Shown one piece after another: positions 34,446 through 45,200 of a DNA stretch of 64,000 bases. Below the pieces are notes generated by a model. The model saw only the letters and a program-made list of their open reading frames with translations. It was not told the DNA's origin and searched no databases. A program made the translations under genes and the position numbers. Source of the stretch: Panicum virgatum (lineage: Eukaryota; Streptophyta; Magnoliopsida; Poales; Poaceae); NCBI RefSeq assembly GCF_016808335.1, contig NC_053142.1:52717108-52781107 (forward strand), in the 5' to 3' direction. Each line of letters starts with the position of its first letter. Within the stretch, counting starts at the first letter, position 1.

Positions 34446-35544
34446 TCAGAGTTTACTAGATGCTGCACCGAGATACTTGGAGTAGCGGGCTTGAGCAATG
34501 ATTTTGCCAGATTTCTTCTTCAGTTCCACGACAGCTACCCCTACCGCCTTACCAGCACGCAGAACCTTTGCCTCGATATCAATCTCTTCCTGCGAGAACC
34601 AAACATGCCATGTCCGTCAGGACCTAAGATCCAAGTACACCAACATACACAACAATTCAACTCAGAAATCAAAACTGAATATTTATTTAATCAATAGTTT
34701 GGCATGCTCGTCCACACATAATTGGACAGAGGAAAAAGGAGAAATGCATTGGCTAATGTCAAACTGTGAAATGGAGTGATCTTGATACCCTACAATGACA
34801 ATTCATAAACAAAAATGATGGAACCCCTCTCATCCCATGATAACATCATGACAAGGCTTGAGCGTGGTAATATAAGCAGAAACTGGAAAAGTGCTTATTC
34901 ACAATGGTATGATGGCATAAGGCTTGACTGACTTATTCATTGGCATCGAATGCCAGAGGGCAGGACATGACATTGTCTTGTTTAAGATTAGATATAGGCT
35001 CTCATCACTTTGTTGCAGCCAATTGTTCCTTGTGGATAATTTGTCAGGAGCCAGAAAGTAGTAAAATACTAAATACTAGAGGGCAGGGCAGGGCAGGGCA
35101 CCGGAGATGTCACCAACGTCGGCAAAAGCAGCATCAAGGTAGGAGATGTTCATCTCGAGGGGTGAGCCCCTGGTGCGGAGGCCGGCAGTGGTGAAGGCGG
35201 CGGAGGCAACCAGATCGACGAGGGAAGCGGTTGCGCCGCCGTGCAGGAAGCCGCCCGAGTTCTGGCATCCATCGAGAATCAATTAGTCAGAAACCACACG
35301 CAGAGAAAGAGAAAGAGACGGGAGCAGAGCACGCAAGCTTGCTGACGAGTAGCCTGGAGGGGACGGTGAAGTGGCAGAGGAGGGTGCCGGGCGGGAGGGC
35401 CTGGACGACGCGGATTCCCTTGAGGACGAAGGCGTCGTAGAACCCCGAGGGCAGGCTGGGCAGCTGCTCCGCCTCCGCCGGGGAGGTCTCCTCCAGCAGC
35501 CGCCGCGCCGTCAACAACGACTTGTCGTGCGAGCCGGAGGCCAT
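34446..35544 (-). CDS. Hotdog-fold acyl-CoA thioesterase (ACOT13-like)
   Basis: Hydrolyses acyl-CoA thioesters; related to the small thioesterase-13/PaaI group. Three exons on the minus strand, 35347-35544, 35118-35261 and 34446-34589, give 161 residues, the normal size for the family. Key segments: FYDAFVLKGIRVVQALPPG, then NSGGFLHGGATASLVDLVAS with the hotdog helix motif HGGA. After that come EMNISYLDAAFAD joined to EEIDIEAKVLRAGKAVGVAV, and GKIIAQARYSKYLG. The donor of exon 2 was set at GAC|GTTGG because only this keeps the frame and the conserved junction. Upstream codons in frame to 35577 start with TTG, so ATG 35544 is preferred. Subcellular site unknown. Confidence 0.88.
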
Positions 35545-35694
35545 CACGAATTCCCCTCCCCCTTTCTCTACCCCCAATTTCTTCTTGCGTTGCCTGCTGG
35601 CCTCGTTGAGGACGAGCGACGGAGAGAGAGGGAGAAGACGCCCTCCGCCCTTTTACGCTTTCAAAGGCTACTCACGTAATAAGCAGCGACCCAG
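35545..35694. promoter_or_regulatory. Shared 150-bp divergent promoter
   Basis: The thioesterase ATG (minus, 35544) and the coiled-coil gene ATG (plus, 35695) are only 150 bp apart, so both leaders and core promoters must fall in or overlap this interval. It is pyrimidine/purine-skewed with no obvious TATA box. Confidence 0.65.
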
Positions 35695-37763
35695 ATGGCG
35701 GCGGCGGCGGCGGCGGCTGAGATCAGGATGGCTGCCGTCTTCGGCGAGGCCAGGCCAGAGAACGGCGACCACGACGCCGATGCTCTACCGCGCCGCCCCG
35801 TGCTCTTCCACGCCCACGCCCACTCCCAGGGCCCCCTCCGCGTCGTCGCCACCGACCTCCGCTCCCTCGCCTGGCACTGCTCCCTCGACCTCGACGACCT
35901 CCAAGACCTTGTACGTGTGCCCCTCCTCCTCTCCTTCCCCAGGCGGACCATCCCCGGCAGACCCTAGCAACTACTAGTACCCATCTATTGATCTATATCT
36001 ATATTATTAGGGTACCCATATCATATCATCTAGGAAATGAAGAACTAATTCCAGTTTGCACATCCCAACTGAAAGCAAGATGACGTTGGCATCGGTGGCT
36101 CCTGCTCCGACTTCCTCGACTACCTCTTTTCTTCCTTTTCCTCCGCCCAAGTCAAGCTCGTCTTCCCTGCCTCCCAAGGTATTCACTTCATCTCTTCTCC
36201 TGCTCCATCCTATCCTAGTCTGAACAACAAGGGAACAATGGCAACCTTCAGTTCAACAGTCAACACGATGCCCGTATGTTGCGCAGGTGCTGATACTGCT
36301 CAGCTTGTGGCTACCAAGGCAAAGGGGCTACCTCGCATCACAATCTCTCTCCATCCTGTTGCTACCTCTGCGCTCAAAGATGTCATTGCCGATTTCTCCC
36401 TTGCGCTTTATGCGTCTTACAAGACTAAGCAGGAACATGCATCCAGAGGTGGGTTCTTGTGTTCTTTTATCACTAATTGTTTTTGGAATTTTGTTCCTCG
36501 TCTTCGTCCCCAATTCTCTTCTACTTCTTTTGCAGAACAAGAACGAGTTTCGCGGCTCATGGAAAGTCTAGCATCTGAAAGAGTAGGTTATCCCCTGCCA
36601 CTACTTATAATTATGCTGCTGCCTGAAAGGACTTTGACCGGTAATTAGAAGTGCCAAACAAAGGTAGTTTACAAAACCAACTCCAGAACCCCTAGGAACC
36701 CGGAACCCCGACGAATCTAACGAGGTCTTTGACCGCGTGATTAGAGAATGATTACTGTAGCCAATCATCGATTAATTACCATCATTAGATTCATCGCGAA
36801 AAGTTACACTCATCCGTAAAGAGGTTTTGCAAATAGACTTCATTTAATACTTCATGCATGCAAAAAAATTTACTCGGTTCGCGTGTTCTAGAATGTGTTG
36901 AAGGAAACCAAACAAGGCCACCTTTTGGCTGATAGAATACCAAACAGTTTAGCAGTCTACTCTAGGTTTGCATAGAATGCCAAAACAGTTTTTGGCAGTA
37001 TAAAACCTGTCGCGTGGGTGCTTAATGTATAAAGTGCTTGTATCCAGCAGTCCCTTCTTTTCCCGGAATCCTTCTGTGCTGTGCCATGACAGTTCCGACA
37101 TTTTGGTTTTGTGTATTAGCCTAGTGTTACAACAGATTAGATATCTCCCTCGATCGATTGATGGAAACATTGGGATTCATTACAATTTTATATGGCAAAG
37201 CACTCCATCCATTAGGTTTCTTGGTTCAATGTTTGGGTATTCTGACTGCACTATGATGATGTTTGTCCCCGGAAGGATTTATTGTTTCCTTTCGCAGCAA
37301 AAAAACGAGGTGATGCAGAAACAACTTGAAGCCCTTTCGTTCCTTGACAAAAGGAAGGCAACAAAGCCAAAAGTGGTGGCTGATCAGGTTCCAAGTGTAT
37401 CCGGTGCACCTCTAAGCTCTGATCAAGTTATTGTTCCTGCGCAGCAGCAAACATCAGGTTACATGGCTTCTTATTGATGCATAATTGCAAGTGTGAAAGA
37501 ACCTAGATCCCTGTAAGCTAACGCATTTGCATATCCGCAGTGGCTTCGCCTAGCAAAGTTCCTCCTGCTAAAGCTACAAAGCGGGTGGCCCATGTGTCTA
37601 GGAGGTTGTGCACAAACATTGGAACATACTTGTTTGATGTGGGTTGGAAGTTAATTATACCTTGCATCATGTTGGTACTGATGTTTGCTGCTGCTCTTTT
37701 AGGACAAGGGTACGAGGAGCTTTGTTGCAAGACGCTGATGAAAATGATGATGGCAATAGTTAG
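35695..37763 (+). CDS. Coiled-coil protein, tentative XRCC4/XLF/PAXX-like
   Basis: Function tentative. Seven exons: 35695-35910, 36076-36178, 36287-36448, 36536-36582, 37298-37457, 37541-37604, 37703-37763. Phases agree and give 270 residues. The N-terminal part (LRVVATDLRSLAWHCSLDLD, DDVGIGGSCSDFLDYLF, VKLVFPAS) looks like a small beta-rich head. Then comes LKDVIADFSLALYASYK and a charged helix (EQERVSRLMESLASER, QKNEVMQKQLEALSFLDKRK). The tail is basic (KRVAHVSRR), followed by an acidic end (QDADENDDGNS). Head, helix, then basic/acidic tail is the layout of the XRCC4/XLF/PAXX end-joining scaffolds, and the LRSLAWHCSLD segment resembles XLF; this is inference without alignment. Exon 2 uses the acceptor AAAG|CAAGAT and the last exon CTTTTAG|GACAAG. 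It shares a promoter region with the thioesterase gene. Intron 4 carries a MITE. Confidence 0.6.
36648..36925. mobile_element. hAT-type MITE-like repeat in intron 4 of the coiled-coil gene
   Basis: The segment runs from GTGCCAAACAAAGG to AACCAAACAAGGCC. It contains the internal phrases TTAGATTCATCGCGAAAAGT and GTGATTAGAGAATGATTACT, familiar from a very common grass MITE family. The exact ends and target duplication are unresolved. Confidence 0.5.
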
Positions 37764-38091
37764 TTAGATATTGCTGACTTATTACTGTCGTTGATTAACT
37801 CTTTGGCATGTAAACATGTACCATTTAGGTGAGAATTAGTTTTGTGGTATGTCAAACTTGTAGTCTTCTACGGTTCTGCTGCTCTACATGAGATAGATAG
37901 CTTGATTTGGTGGCGACTGCTGTTGCCCTCCAAGTTTATGTGTATGTGTATCTGCTGTACCAGTTTGCAGAGCTTATACATCGTATCTGGCGCGGGTAAT
38001 AGCACATTTTTTTTGAAACTAATGTAATAGCACATTTTTTAAAACTAAGGTGATAGCACATTTGAATTATTTGATCAGTCACACAAGCTAG
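37764..38091. other. Convergent 3' region between the coiled-coil gene and the ABCG gene
   Basis: The two stop codons are 328 bp apart and face each other. The interval holds likely 3' UTR sequence and A/T tracts, including a short duplicated ATAGCACATTTTT phrase near 37999 and 38030. No gene is seen. Confidence 0.5.
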
Positions 38092-39987
38092 CTAGCTAGC
38101 GGCTTTTGAATTCCCCCTGTTGCAGCTGCACCTGACCCTGAGCACGGCGTAGCCCAGCAGCCTGTAGGCCGCCACGAAGGCCACCATGACCCCCACGTTG
38201 CGCCACCGGCACTCCTCGCCGAGCCCCTCGCGCCGCAGCACCTCGTCCCCCGTGGCCACGCAGGCGCCCAGCACCCGCACCGCGCACCTCCCGCCGCCGG
38301 CGAACTCGTTCACCAGCAGCGCCTCGAACGGCCACTTGAAGAGCGACAGGTAGTGCATGAACACCCAGCACCCCGGCATGGCGGACCTGGCGATGAAGTA
38401 GCCGGAGAAGAGGAAGAAGGAGCCCATGACCCCCTGGATGGCGGCGTTGCCCACGACGAAGTCGGGCGCCGCCGCCGCGAAGCACACCACCACGGAGTTG
38501 GCCGTGTAGAGGATGAGCCACACGAGCAGCAGGAAGTAGCCGAAGGCCGGCGCCGTGCGACGCAGCCCCGCCAGCCAGTAGAGCGGCGCGGCGAAGACGA
38601 CGGCCAGCGCGAGCTGGAAGGGCAGGAACACCAGCGCGTTGGCCAGCGCATAGGACGACACGCGGTACGCCCCCGAGGACGTCTCCTTGGCCAGGATGTC
38701 GCGCTCCTGCAGGAAGATGGGCAGCGCCTCCGTGGTGGAGGAGAGCAGGAAGGTGAGCAGGAAGGCGAAGAGGCCCACGCGCTCCGCCACCTGGTCCTCG
38801 CCAAGGTCGTAGAAGATGGAGCCCAGCGCCAGCCCGGCCACCAGCATGCACACGGTGCGGCACGCGAAGAGCTGCCGCGTGCGCGCCACGTTCTTGAACA
38901 AGCGCTGCGTCAGCACCGCCACCTCGCGCGCCCGCGAATTGGCCGTGGCCGTGGGGACAGCAGCAGCCACCTCCTGCTGCTGCTTGCTGCTGTGCAGCTG
39001 GAACAGCTGCTGCAGTGTGCACCGGGAGGACGCCGTCTGCTGGGGATGCTGCATACCGTCGGCGCGGCGGCGGTGGGCGCGGAGCGCGTCCACCGAGTCG
39101 ATGGAGAACTCGACGGCGTCCACGTGCGGGGGCAGGCCGAGGCCCGCGTCGGCAAGCAGGGAGCGCAGCTGATCCACGGTGCCGTGGTGGAGGACGGAGC
39201 CGGCTGCCAGCAGGAGGACGGAGTCGAACATCTTGACGATGCGCGCGCCCGGCTGGTGGATGCTGAGCACCACGGTGCGGCCCCGCGTCTCGGCCATGGC
39301 GCGGAGCGCGCCGACGATCTGGAGCGCCGAGGCGCTGTCGAGGCCGGAGGTGGGCTCGTCGAGGATGAGCACCGCGGGGTCGTGGACGGCCTCCACGCCG
39401 ATGGAGACGCGCCTCCGCTCTCCGCCGGAGAGGTCCTTGATCCTCGTGGCGGCGACGCGGCGCAGGGTCAGGTCGTCGAGGAGCGCGTCGACGCGGGCGT
39501 CCATGTCCTTGGCGGGCAGGGTCGCGCCGAGGCGGAGGCGCGCGCTGAAGAGCAGCGTCTCGCGCACGGTCAGCAGCGGGAAGAGGACGTCCCGCTGGGT
39601 CACGTAGCCGGAGACGCGGCGGAGGTCGGCGCTGGCGGCAGCGGCGCCGTTGAGGAGGAGTATATGCATATGCAGGTCCGGCGGCGGGGACGGGGAGAGG
39701 CGGCCTGCGAGGATCTCGAGAAGGGTGGACTTGCCGGCGCCGCTGGGGCCGACGATGGCGAGCAGCTCGCCGGGGCGCGCGCGGCAGGAGACGTTGCGGA
39801 GCACGTGGCGGACGCCGTTGTTGATGAGGTGGTTCTGCTCCTGGGCGTCGTCGTCTGACCTGCTCCACACCTTGAGAGGAGGGTTGGTGGAGACGGCGAT
39901 GCGGTAGTCGATGCCGGTGGCCTGGATGTCGCAGCCGCCGCCGCGGCCTTTCTTGCTCGCCATGGCGGCGGCTATGCTATGCTTCAT
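38092..39987 (-). CDS. ABCG (WBC) half-size ABC transporter
   Basis: A plasma-membrane-type half transporter with an N-terminal ATPase domain and a C-terminal membrane domain; it must dimerise to work. It is a single 631-codon exon. Walker A is GPSGAGKST at about 80-88, the ABC signature LSGGERRRV at about 186-194, and Walker B VLILDEPTSGLDSAS at about 206-220, then LSIHQPG. The membrane part begins near residue 365 (VARTRQLFACRTVCMLVAGL) and shows about six segments, with the family motif SSYALANALVFLPFQ. The intronless structure and the short N-terminus match the ABCG5/ABCG4/8/10-like plant group. Substrate unknown; plant relatives export lipids, hormones or secondary metabolites. ATG 39963 (MASKKGRG) is an alternative start. 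The gene appears intact. Confidence 0.93.
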   Translation of the reverse strand: MKHSIAAAMASKKGRGGGCDIQATGIDYRIAVSTNPPLKVWSRSDDDAQEQNHLINNGVRHVLRNVSCRARPGELLAIVGPSGAGKSTLLEILAGRLSPSPPPDLHMHILLLNGAAAASADLRRVSGYVTQRDVLFPLLTVRETLLFSARLRLGATLPAKDMDARVDALLDDLTLRRVAATRIKDLSGGERRRVSIGVEAVHDPAVLILDEPTSGLDSASALQIVGALRAMAETRGRTVVLSIHQPGARIVKMFDSVLLLAAGSVLHHGTVDQLRSLLADAGLGLPPHVDAVEFSIDSVDALRAHRRRADGMQHPQQTASSRCTLQQLFQLHSSKQQQEVAAAVPTATANSRAREVAVLTQRLFKNVARTRQLFACRTVCMLVAGLALGSIFYDLGEDQVAERVGLFAFLLTFLLSSTTEALPIFLQERDILAKETSSGAYRVSSYALANALVFLPFQLALAVVFAAPLYWLAGLRRTAPAFGYFLLLVWLILYTANSVVVCFAAAAPDFVVGNAAIQGVMGSFFLFSGYFIARSAMPGCWVFMHYLSLFKWPFEALLVNEFAGGGRCAVRVLGACVATGDEVLRREGLGEECRWRNVGVMVAFVAAYRLLGYAVLRVRCSCNRGNSKAAS

Positions 39988-41110
39988 CTGCTGCTAGTAC
40001 TAGCAATGGAGATCGAACACTGGGCCGGGAGAGCATGCAGCTGCTCGCGCGGAAGGGGGAGGGAGATCGAGGGATGGATCGTAGGAGCTGATGATGATGA
40101 ATGAGCTAGGCAGCTAGCTAGCTAGCTTCAGAGACCGAGAGGAACGACGACGCCGCTTATATATATATATATACCTATTACTAAAGTGTAAGATTTCTAC
40201 CCAAATTTTTAATTTAATATATTGGTTTGCTCCGACTGTGTTATTGATAAATGAGCTTTAGTTCATCCGTATGTGAATTGGATCAACCCTTCTGTTCACG
40301 ACTCAATTTAGATCTCTACAAATTAATATATGAGCATCAATATGTATCTAATACGTATACCAATTTTGTTCGTAGCAATCACAGACATAATTATCTAGTT
40401 ACCGCAGTGAAATACCACATTATAGATGCTAGCTAGCTGTGGTTGGTTGGCCGGCCGGTTCGTCTTTGCCAGTTTCTGGTTGGGCTGCTGGAGCATCATC
40501 AGCACGTGCACACATCCCGGCCAGGCCTCCCATTCATCATGTTCATGTGTAAAGACTAAAGAACAGTAGGTTTGTTTTTTTTGAAAGGACAGTACAGTAC
40601 TGTAGGTTATTACCAGGCGGCAGGCATACACGCCGTGGTCGGTTCTTCGAGAAACTTCACGCACGCCATTCTAGCTAGGACCGAGATGACGCCATTCTGT
40701 GGCCAGGGAAGAGTCGGCGGTCACCGTCGATCACAACCACCGTACGTACCTTCCCCAAAATATCTCGCTCCTACTGTACATATCTCTTTCTTTTCAAAAA
40801 CTGTACATATCTCTGCTATGGTTTACTGGAGGCAGGCAGCCGTGCTCGTGCAGAGGAGGACCGGTCACATGGACGAATGGCCATCGAGCTTAGCTTAGCT
40901 TAGCTAGCTAGCGGCCGGCCATGCTCCGCTGTGTCTGTCGTGTGTTTTGGCTGGAGTGACCCGTGACCTCCTCGGCCTCGCACCACACGACACCGGCATC
41001 GCCCGCCCGTGAATCTCCGCCCTCCCCCACCAGGCCACCATGCGCCTCTCAACTACTTTTTTTTTTGCGAGATGCACCACTCAACTACTAGCCAGGCACG
41101 CCTACTATCA
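39988..41110 (-). promoter_or_regulatory. ABCG upstream region
   Basis: An AT-rich tract TTATATATATATATA at 40157-40171, about 180 bp upstream of the start, is a candidate TATA region on the minus strand. GCTAGCTAGC runs occur near 40110 and again at 40425 and 40900. No gene could be supported between 40172 and 41110. Confidence 0.45.
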
Positions 41111-41227
41111 CACTGTTCCCTTCAATAAGTCTTTTTCTCTCACACCAAATCAGCACAAGCCGCCAACTACCACCAGTGCTTTTCTCTCACAACAAATCAG
41201 CACCAGTCACCAGCCGAACAGAGCGAA
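41111..41227. mobile_element. Short MITE-like repeat, copy A
   Basis: About 115 bp from CACTGTTCCC to CCGAACAGAG. It contains two imperfect copies of the phrase TTTCTCTCACAACAAATCAG. This phrase and the GAACAG/CTGTTC ends belong to a very common grass MITE type. Copy B lies in opposite orientation about 290 bp away. Confidence 0.6.
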
Positions 41228-41512
41228 TATACTTCACATGCGCGCAGGGCCAAGCAGCAGTTTCAACTAAAACAAAGACAATACTTACTTACTAGTAGAA
41301 TAAGTATGATTATGCCTTAGTATATACCATAGTAAATATACTATGATTATACCTTAGCATTAGTATATAAGAATGAGTATATCTAGATACTCTATGTATA
41401 GTCACATATCGAACATATAATATCATCATATATATTATAGTTTGAGCACATACTCCACCTATATATTCTTCATTGGATCAGATACATCATATATGATGAG
41501 GTACACATAGAC

Positions 41513-41620
41513 GGTGTTCGGCTGGCTGGTGTTGATTTTTTGTGAGAGAAAAATACTGCTGGCTGGTGCTGATTTTATGTGAAAGAAAAATACTGTTGGT
41601 TAGATGCAGCGAACAGAGTG
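41513..41620. mobile_element. Short MITE-like repeat, copy B (inverted)
   Basis: About 108 bp from GTGTTCGGCTGG to GCGAACAGAGTG, with two copies of a GGCTGGTGCTGATTTTATGT-like unit. It is the reverse complement type of copy A. Together they could pair as a fold-back around the AT-rich 41280-41480 segment. Confidence 0.6.
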
Positions 41621-42247
41621 ATAGGAGTAGCTACAAACGAGTCTAGAAAAAAATTTCTATTTATATATGTATACGTTCATACCCACTTTTTGAAGGCAAT
41701 CATACTTTTCGAAGGCAATCATACATTGTGCGGTGAGTCGGTGACCGAGAGCATCTCTAGCAAATTACTCATTTCTCGTGCTCTATATTTTTCTCTTCAT
41801 TACCAATACTTTTTATTTATATTTTTGGTAGCAACTGCCATAGAAGACTTGAAGAGGAGGAGATGTCATAAGTAGAATAGATAATAAAGCTAAACCTCCA
41901 TGCATTCTTTAATCAAGAATGGATAATCCTGAGGTAGACCCATTAAACATATGCATATGCATATATGATCCATCTCTGGGCGGCGCATCATTTGTTCTTC
42001 ACAGCCAAATAGTTTAAACTACGATGTACTCCAGATCACAGTTGTAAACAATTCATATTGTCAGGTAGATTTAACTTAATACATTATATATCTGCTGCCA
42101 ACGTAATGTTATGCATGTGGGGTCTAATTTTAGCATGGCAATATACAGGACCATAAGCAAAATAAATCAACGCAACAGAGCTTATCACTTTATGCAACAA
42201 AGATATCATCACCCCCAGGAGGGATCCGACCTGGATTAGCACGCAAG
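41621..42247. other. 3' flank of the Rab gene
   Basis: AT-rich. At 41751 the phrase GAGCATCTCTAGCAAATTAC followed by TCAT resembles the terminus of the transposon at 4833 and may be a one-ended fragment of a related element. Otherwise no features are seen. Confidence 0.4.
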
Positions 42248-45200
42248 TTAGCAGCAGCTGCTTGCCGCTGCATCAGCTTCCGGTGGCTTCTGTTTGAAAA
42301 TGTTCTTCTTGGCCCCTGACGAAGCATCAGCTAGGAGGCTTGGCGTGTCTAATATCTGCAACGTGCATACAAGTCACCTCAATAACTATAACTCATCTCT
42401 TCAATGATACAAAAGAATCGGCTAGACCAAAAAACCATGCACCTTCCTCTTTTCATCTCGCTACTATGTATTGTATGAATACTAGCCTGCACGAAGAATT
42501 GGCAGGTAACACTAAAGACATACTGTTTTCTGTCAGAACCAAGGCTAAAGAGACATTGCAAACAAGCAATACGCCCTACTAGAAAGTAACAAGAATACGC
42601 CCTACTAGAAAGTAACAAGAATACCCTCTGGTACTTCAATCAGACATTTGGTGAGCATGTATCGTCTAGGTTTCAAATTTGCGGTGCAGAATATTGTGAA
42701 TAAAATAAAGCCTACTTGATATGGGAACTACAAAATAGTAATCTAAATAACATGGCCCAATACATACCTTTAGGACGAGTTCCTCAAAGCACTGTTCTAC
42801 ATTTACTTTTGTTTTCGCACTGCATTCCAGAAATAAACATCCGTATTCCCGAGCAAATTCGATTCCTTCTTTTTTTGTGACAGCCCTTTCACTTTCCTGC
42901 CAAAATGAAACATCAAATTAGATATAGCACAATAAACTATATAAAGATGAAAGGGGGTATCAAAAACCAAATCAAAGGCATCTCCGATGTATAGAACTAA
43001 CCCCCATAGTGTCTTGGTTCAAAAAAAAAACCCCCCATAGTGCCCAAAACGATTGATGTCACATTTTATATTGTCTACAATGTATGGAACCAGGGTTGAG
43101 TATAAACAGGACCGCCCCTCACCCCTTCCTTTCTCTCTCCCACTCTCGCTATATTCTATTGCTTGGAGCAGGTTCTTGTGCTGTGGGGAAAGCAGTATGT
43201 CAGGCGCAAGAAGGTGGCTGGTTAGCTGTCACAGATCGTCGTTTGGTTAGATTAAGTCGAGTCTGTTTGGTTAGTTTGTTGGTCGTTCGATTTAGATTAA
43301 ATCAAGTCAGTTTGGTTAGTTTGTTGGGTTCGGTCTGTTAGAGATTGAGTTAGTTGTTTGAGTTGGATAAGGAGAGATTTGTTTAGTTGAGGAAGAGTTG
43401 CTGTACGGGATATATATATCCCCAACCATGTAATCTCGGAACCAATCAATATACAAGTATCTTCTTCGTCCACCTCTCTTCTTAACAAGCGCAGAGCAGG
43501 GGAACCAACGATCCTCTCCCTCTGTAGTCAGCTATCGGCTGGGGAAACCCTAGCCATTACATTGGCATCAGCGACCAGGGATCCTACGCCATGGGTGACG
43601 ACGACAAGAGCAAGGCCTCGGCCGAGTCTTTGGCTGAAGCTGAGAGGAGCACCGGGAGTTGATGGCGGCTCTCCTCAAGAAGCTTGACGTTCTGTCCTCG
43701 CTTGAAGAACGTCTCGGCCGCATCAAACAGACGCAGAAACAGATGAGTCTTCACGCGCAAGGACCCGAGCTCCTCCAGCAACGCAAGGAGGGCCCTCTCG
43801 GCCATACACGCTTCCACAAGCTGGAGTTCCCATCCTTTGATGGCACCGGCGACCCACTGCCTTTCCTCAATCGCTGCGAGCACTACTTCCGTGGCCAGCG
43901 AACGCTCGAGGAGGAACAAGTCTGGCTAGCTGCTCTCCATCTCCAAGGCTCGGCGCAGCAGTGGTACATGCGTCTAGAGCGAGAAGAAGGCGTTCCCTCA
44001 TGGCGCCGATTCTCAACCCTCCTGGACATGCGCTTTGGACCTCCCATCAGATCCAATACACTCGGCGAGTTAGCAGCATGCCGACGCTCAGGATCAGTGG
44101 CGGACTACCAGGAACGGTTCCTGGTGCTTCTCACCCGCGCCGGACCCCTGTTGGAATCACAGCAAGTTCAACTCTTCATCGCCGGCCTAGGCGAGCCTCT
44201 CAGCATTGATGTTCAACTCCAAGGGCCAAATTCTCTGGAAGTCGCCATGAGCCTCGCCCGTGCGTATGAGCACCGGGAACAGATCACGGCACCACCAACG
44301 CGTCCGGGTCGTTCGGCGCCGTCGTCCTCGCGCGGCCTCCTTCCGAGTCCCTCGCTGACTCCGACGACATCTGCAACAGCTGCCCAGAGCGCCGCGGCGC
44401 CAGCACCAACGGCCCTGCCCGCCGCTTCGACAGTGCCAGGCATTGTCACTGTCGCCGGCCGCACCGTGCGCCGCCTCTCGCCGGCCGAACTTGAGGAACG
44501 CATGCCAGCAACGGCCAATGCTTCAATTGCGACGAGAAGTACGTCCGCGGCCACAATCGTGTGTGCGCCCGCCTCTTTGTCATGGAGGTGGAGAGCAGGG
44601 ACGACGACGACGGCCTGGAGGAGATAGACGTTGAAAAGCCGCCGCAGATCTCTGATCTCTTTGCACGCCATCGCCGGCGTCCGCACCCGCGACACCATGC
44701 AACTAAACGTCCAGCTGGGACGCATCACGGTGACAGCAGTTCTCGAATCGGGGTCTACCCACAACTTCGTGTCGGAGGCGGCCGCGCGTCACACCGGCCT
44801 GTGCTTCATCCCCCGCACCGACTTGGCCGTCACAGTCGCCAATGGTGACCGCGTCCGCTGCCCAGGAGTCTTCCGCAACGCCGCGTTCGCCATCGACAAT
44901 GAGCCCTTCCGCGCCGACGTCTACGTCCTACCTCTGGGTGGCTACGACATGGTCCTCGGGACGGACTGGCTAGCGACCCTGGGCCCAATCCTATGGGACT
45001 TCGGCCGTCACACCATGTCGCTATGGCGCTCCAACAGATGTGTCCGGTGGCGCGGCGTTCCTGGAACGCCCGGCGCGCGTCTACAGTCATTGCAAGGCCG
45101 TGAGCTTTTGGACCTCCTCCTGGATGAATTCACGGATGTCTTCGCCACTCCGGTCGGCCTGCCGCCCAAGCGCGCTCGTGATCACTCTATCCATCTCATG

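Noticed and set aside
38353..39858. 501-codon plus-strand frame
   Set aside because: It is the reverse-strand shadow of the intact ABCG gene; its composition (His, Arg, Gly, Glu rich) reflects GC-rich codons read backwards.
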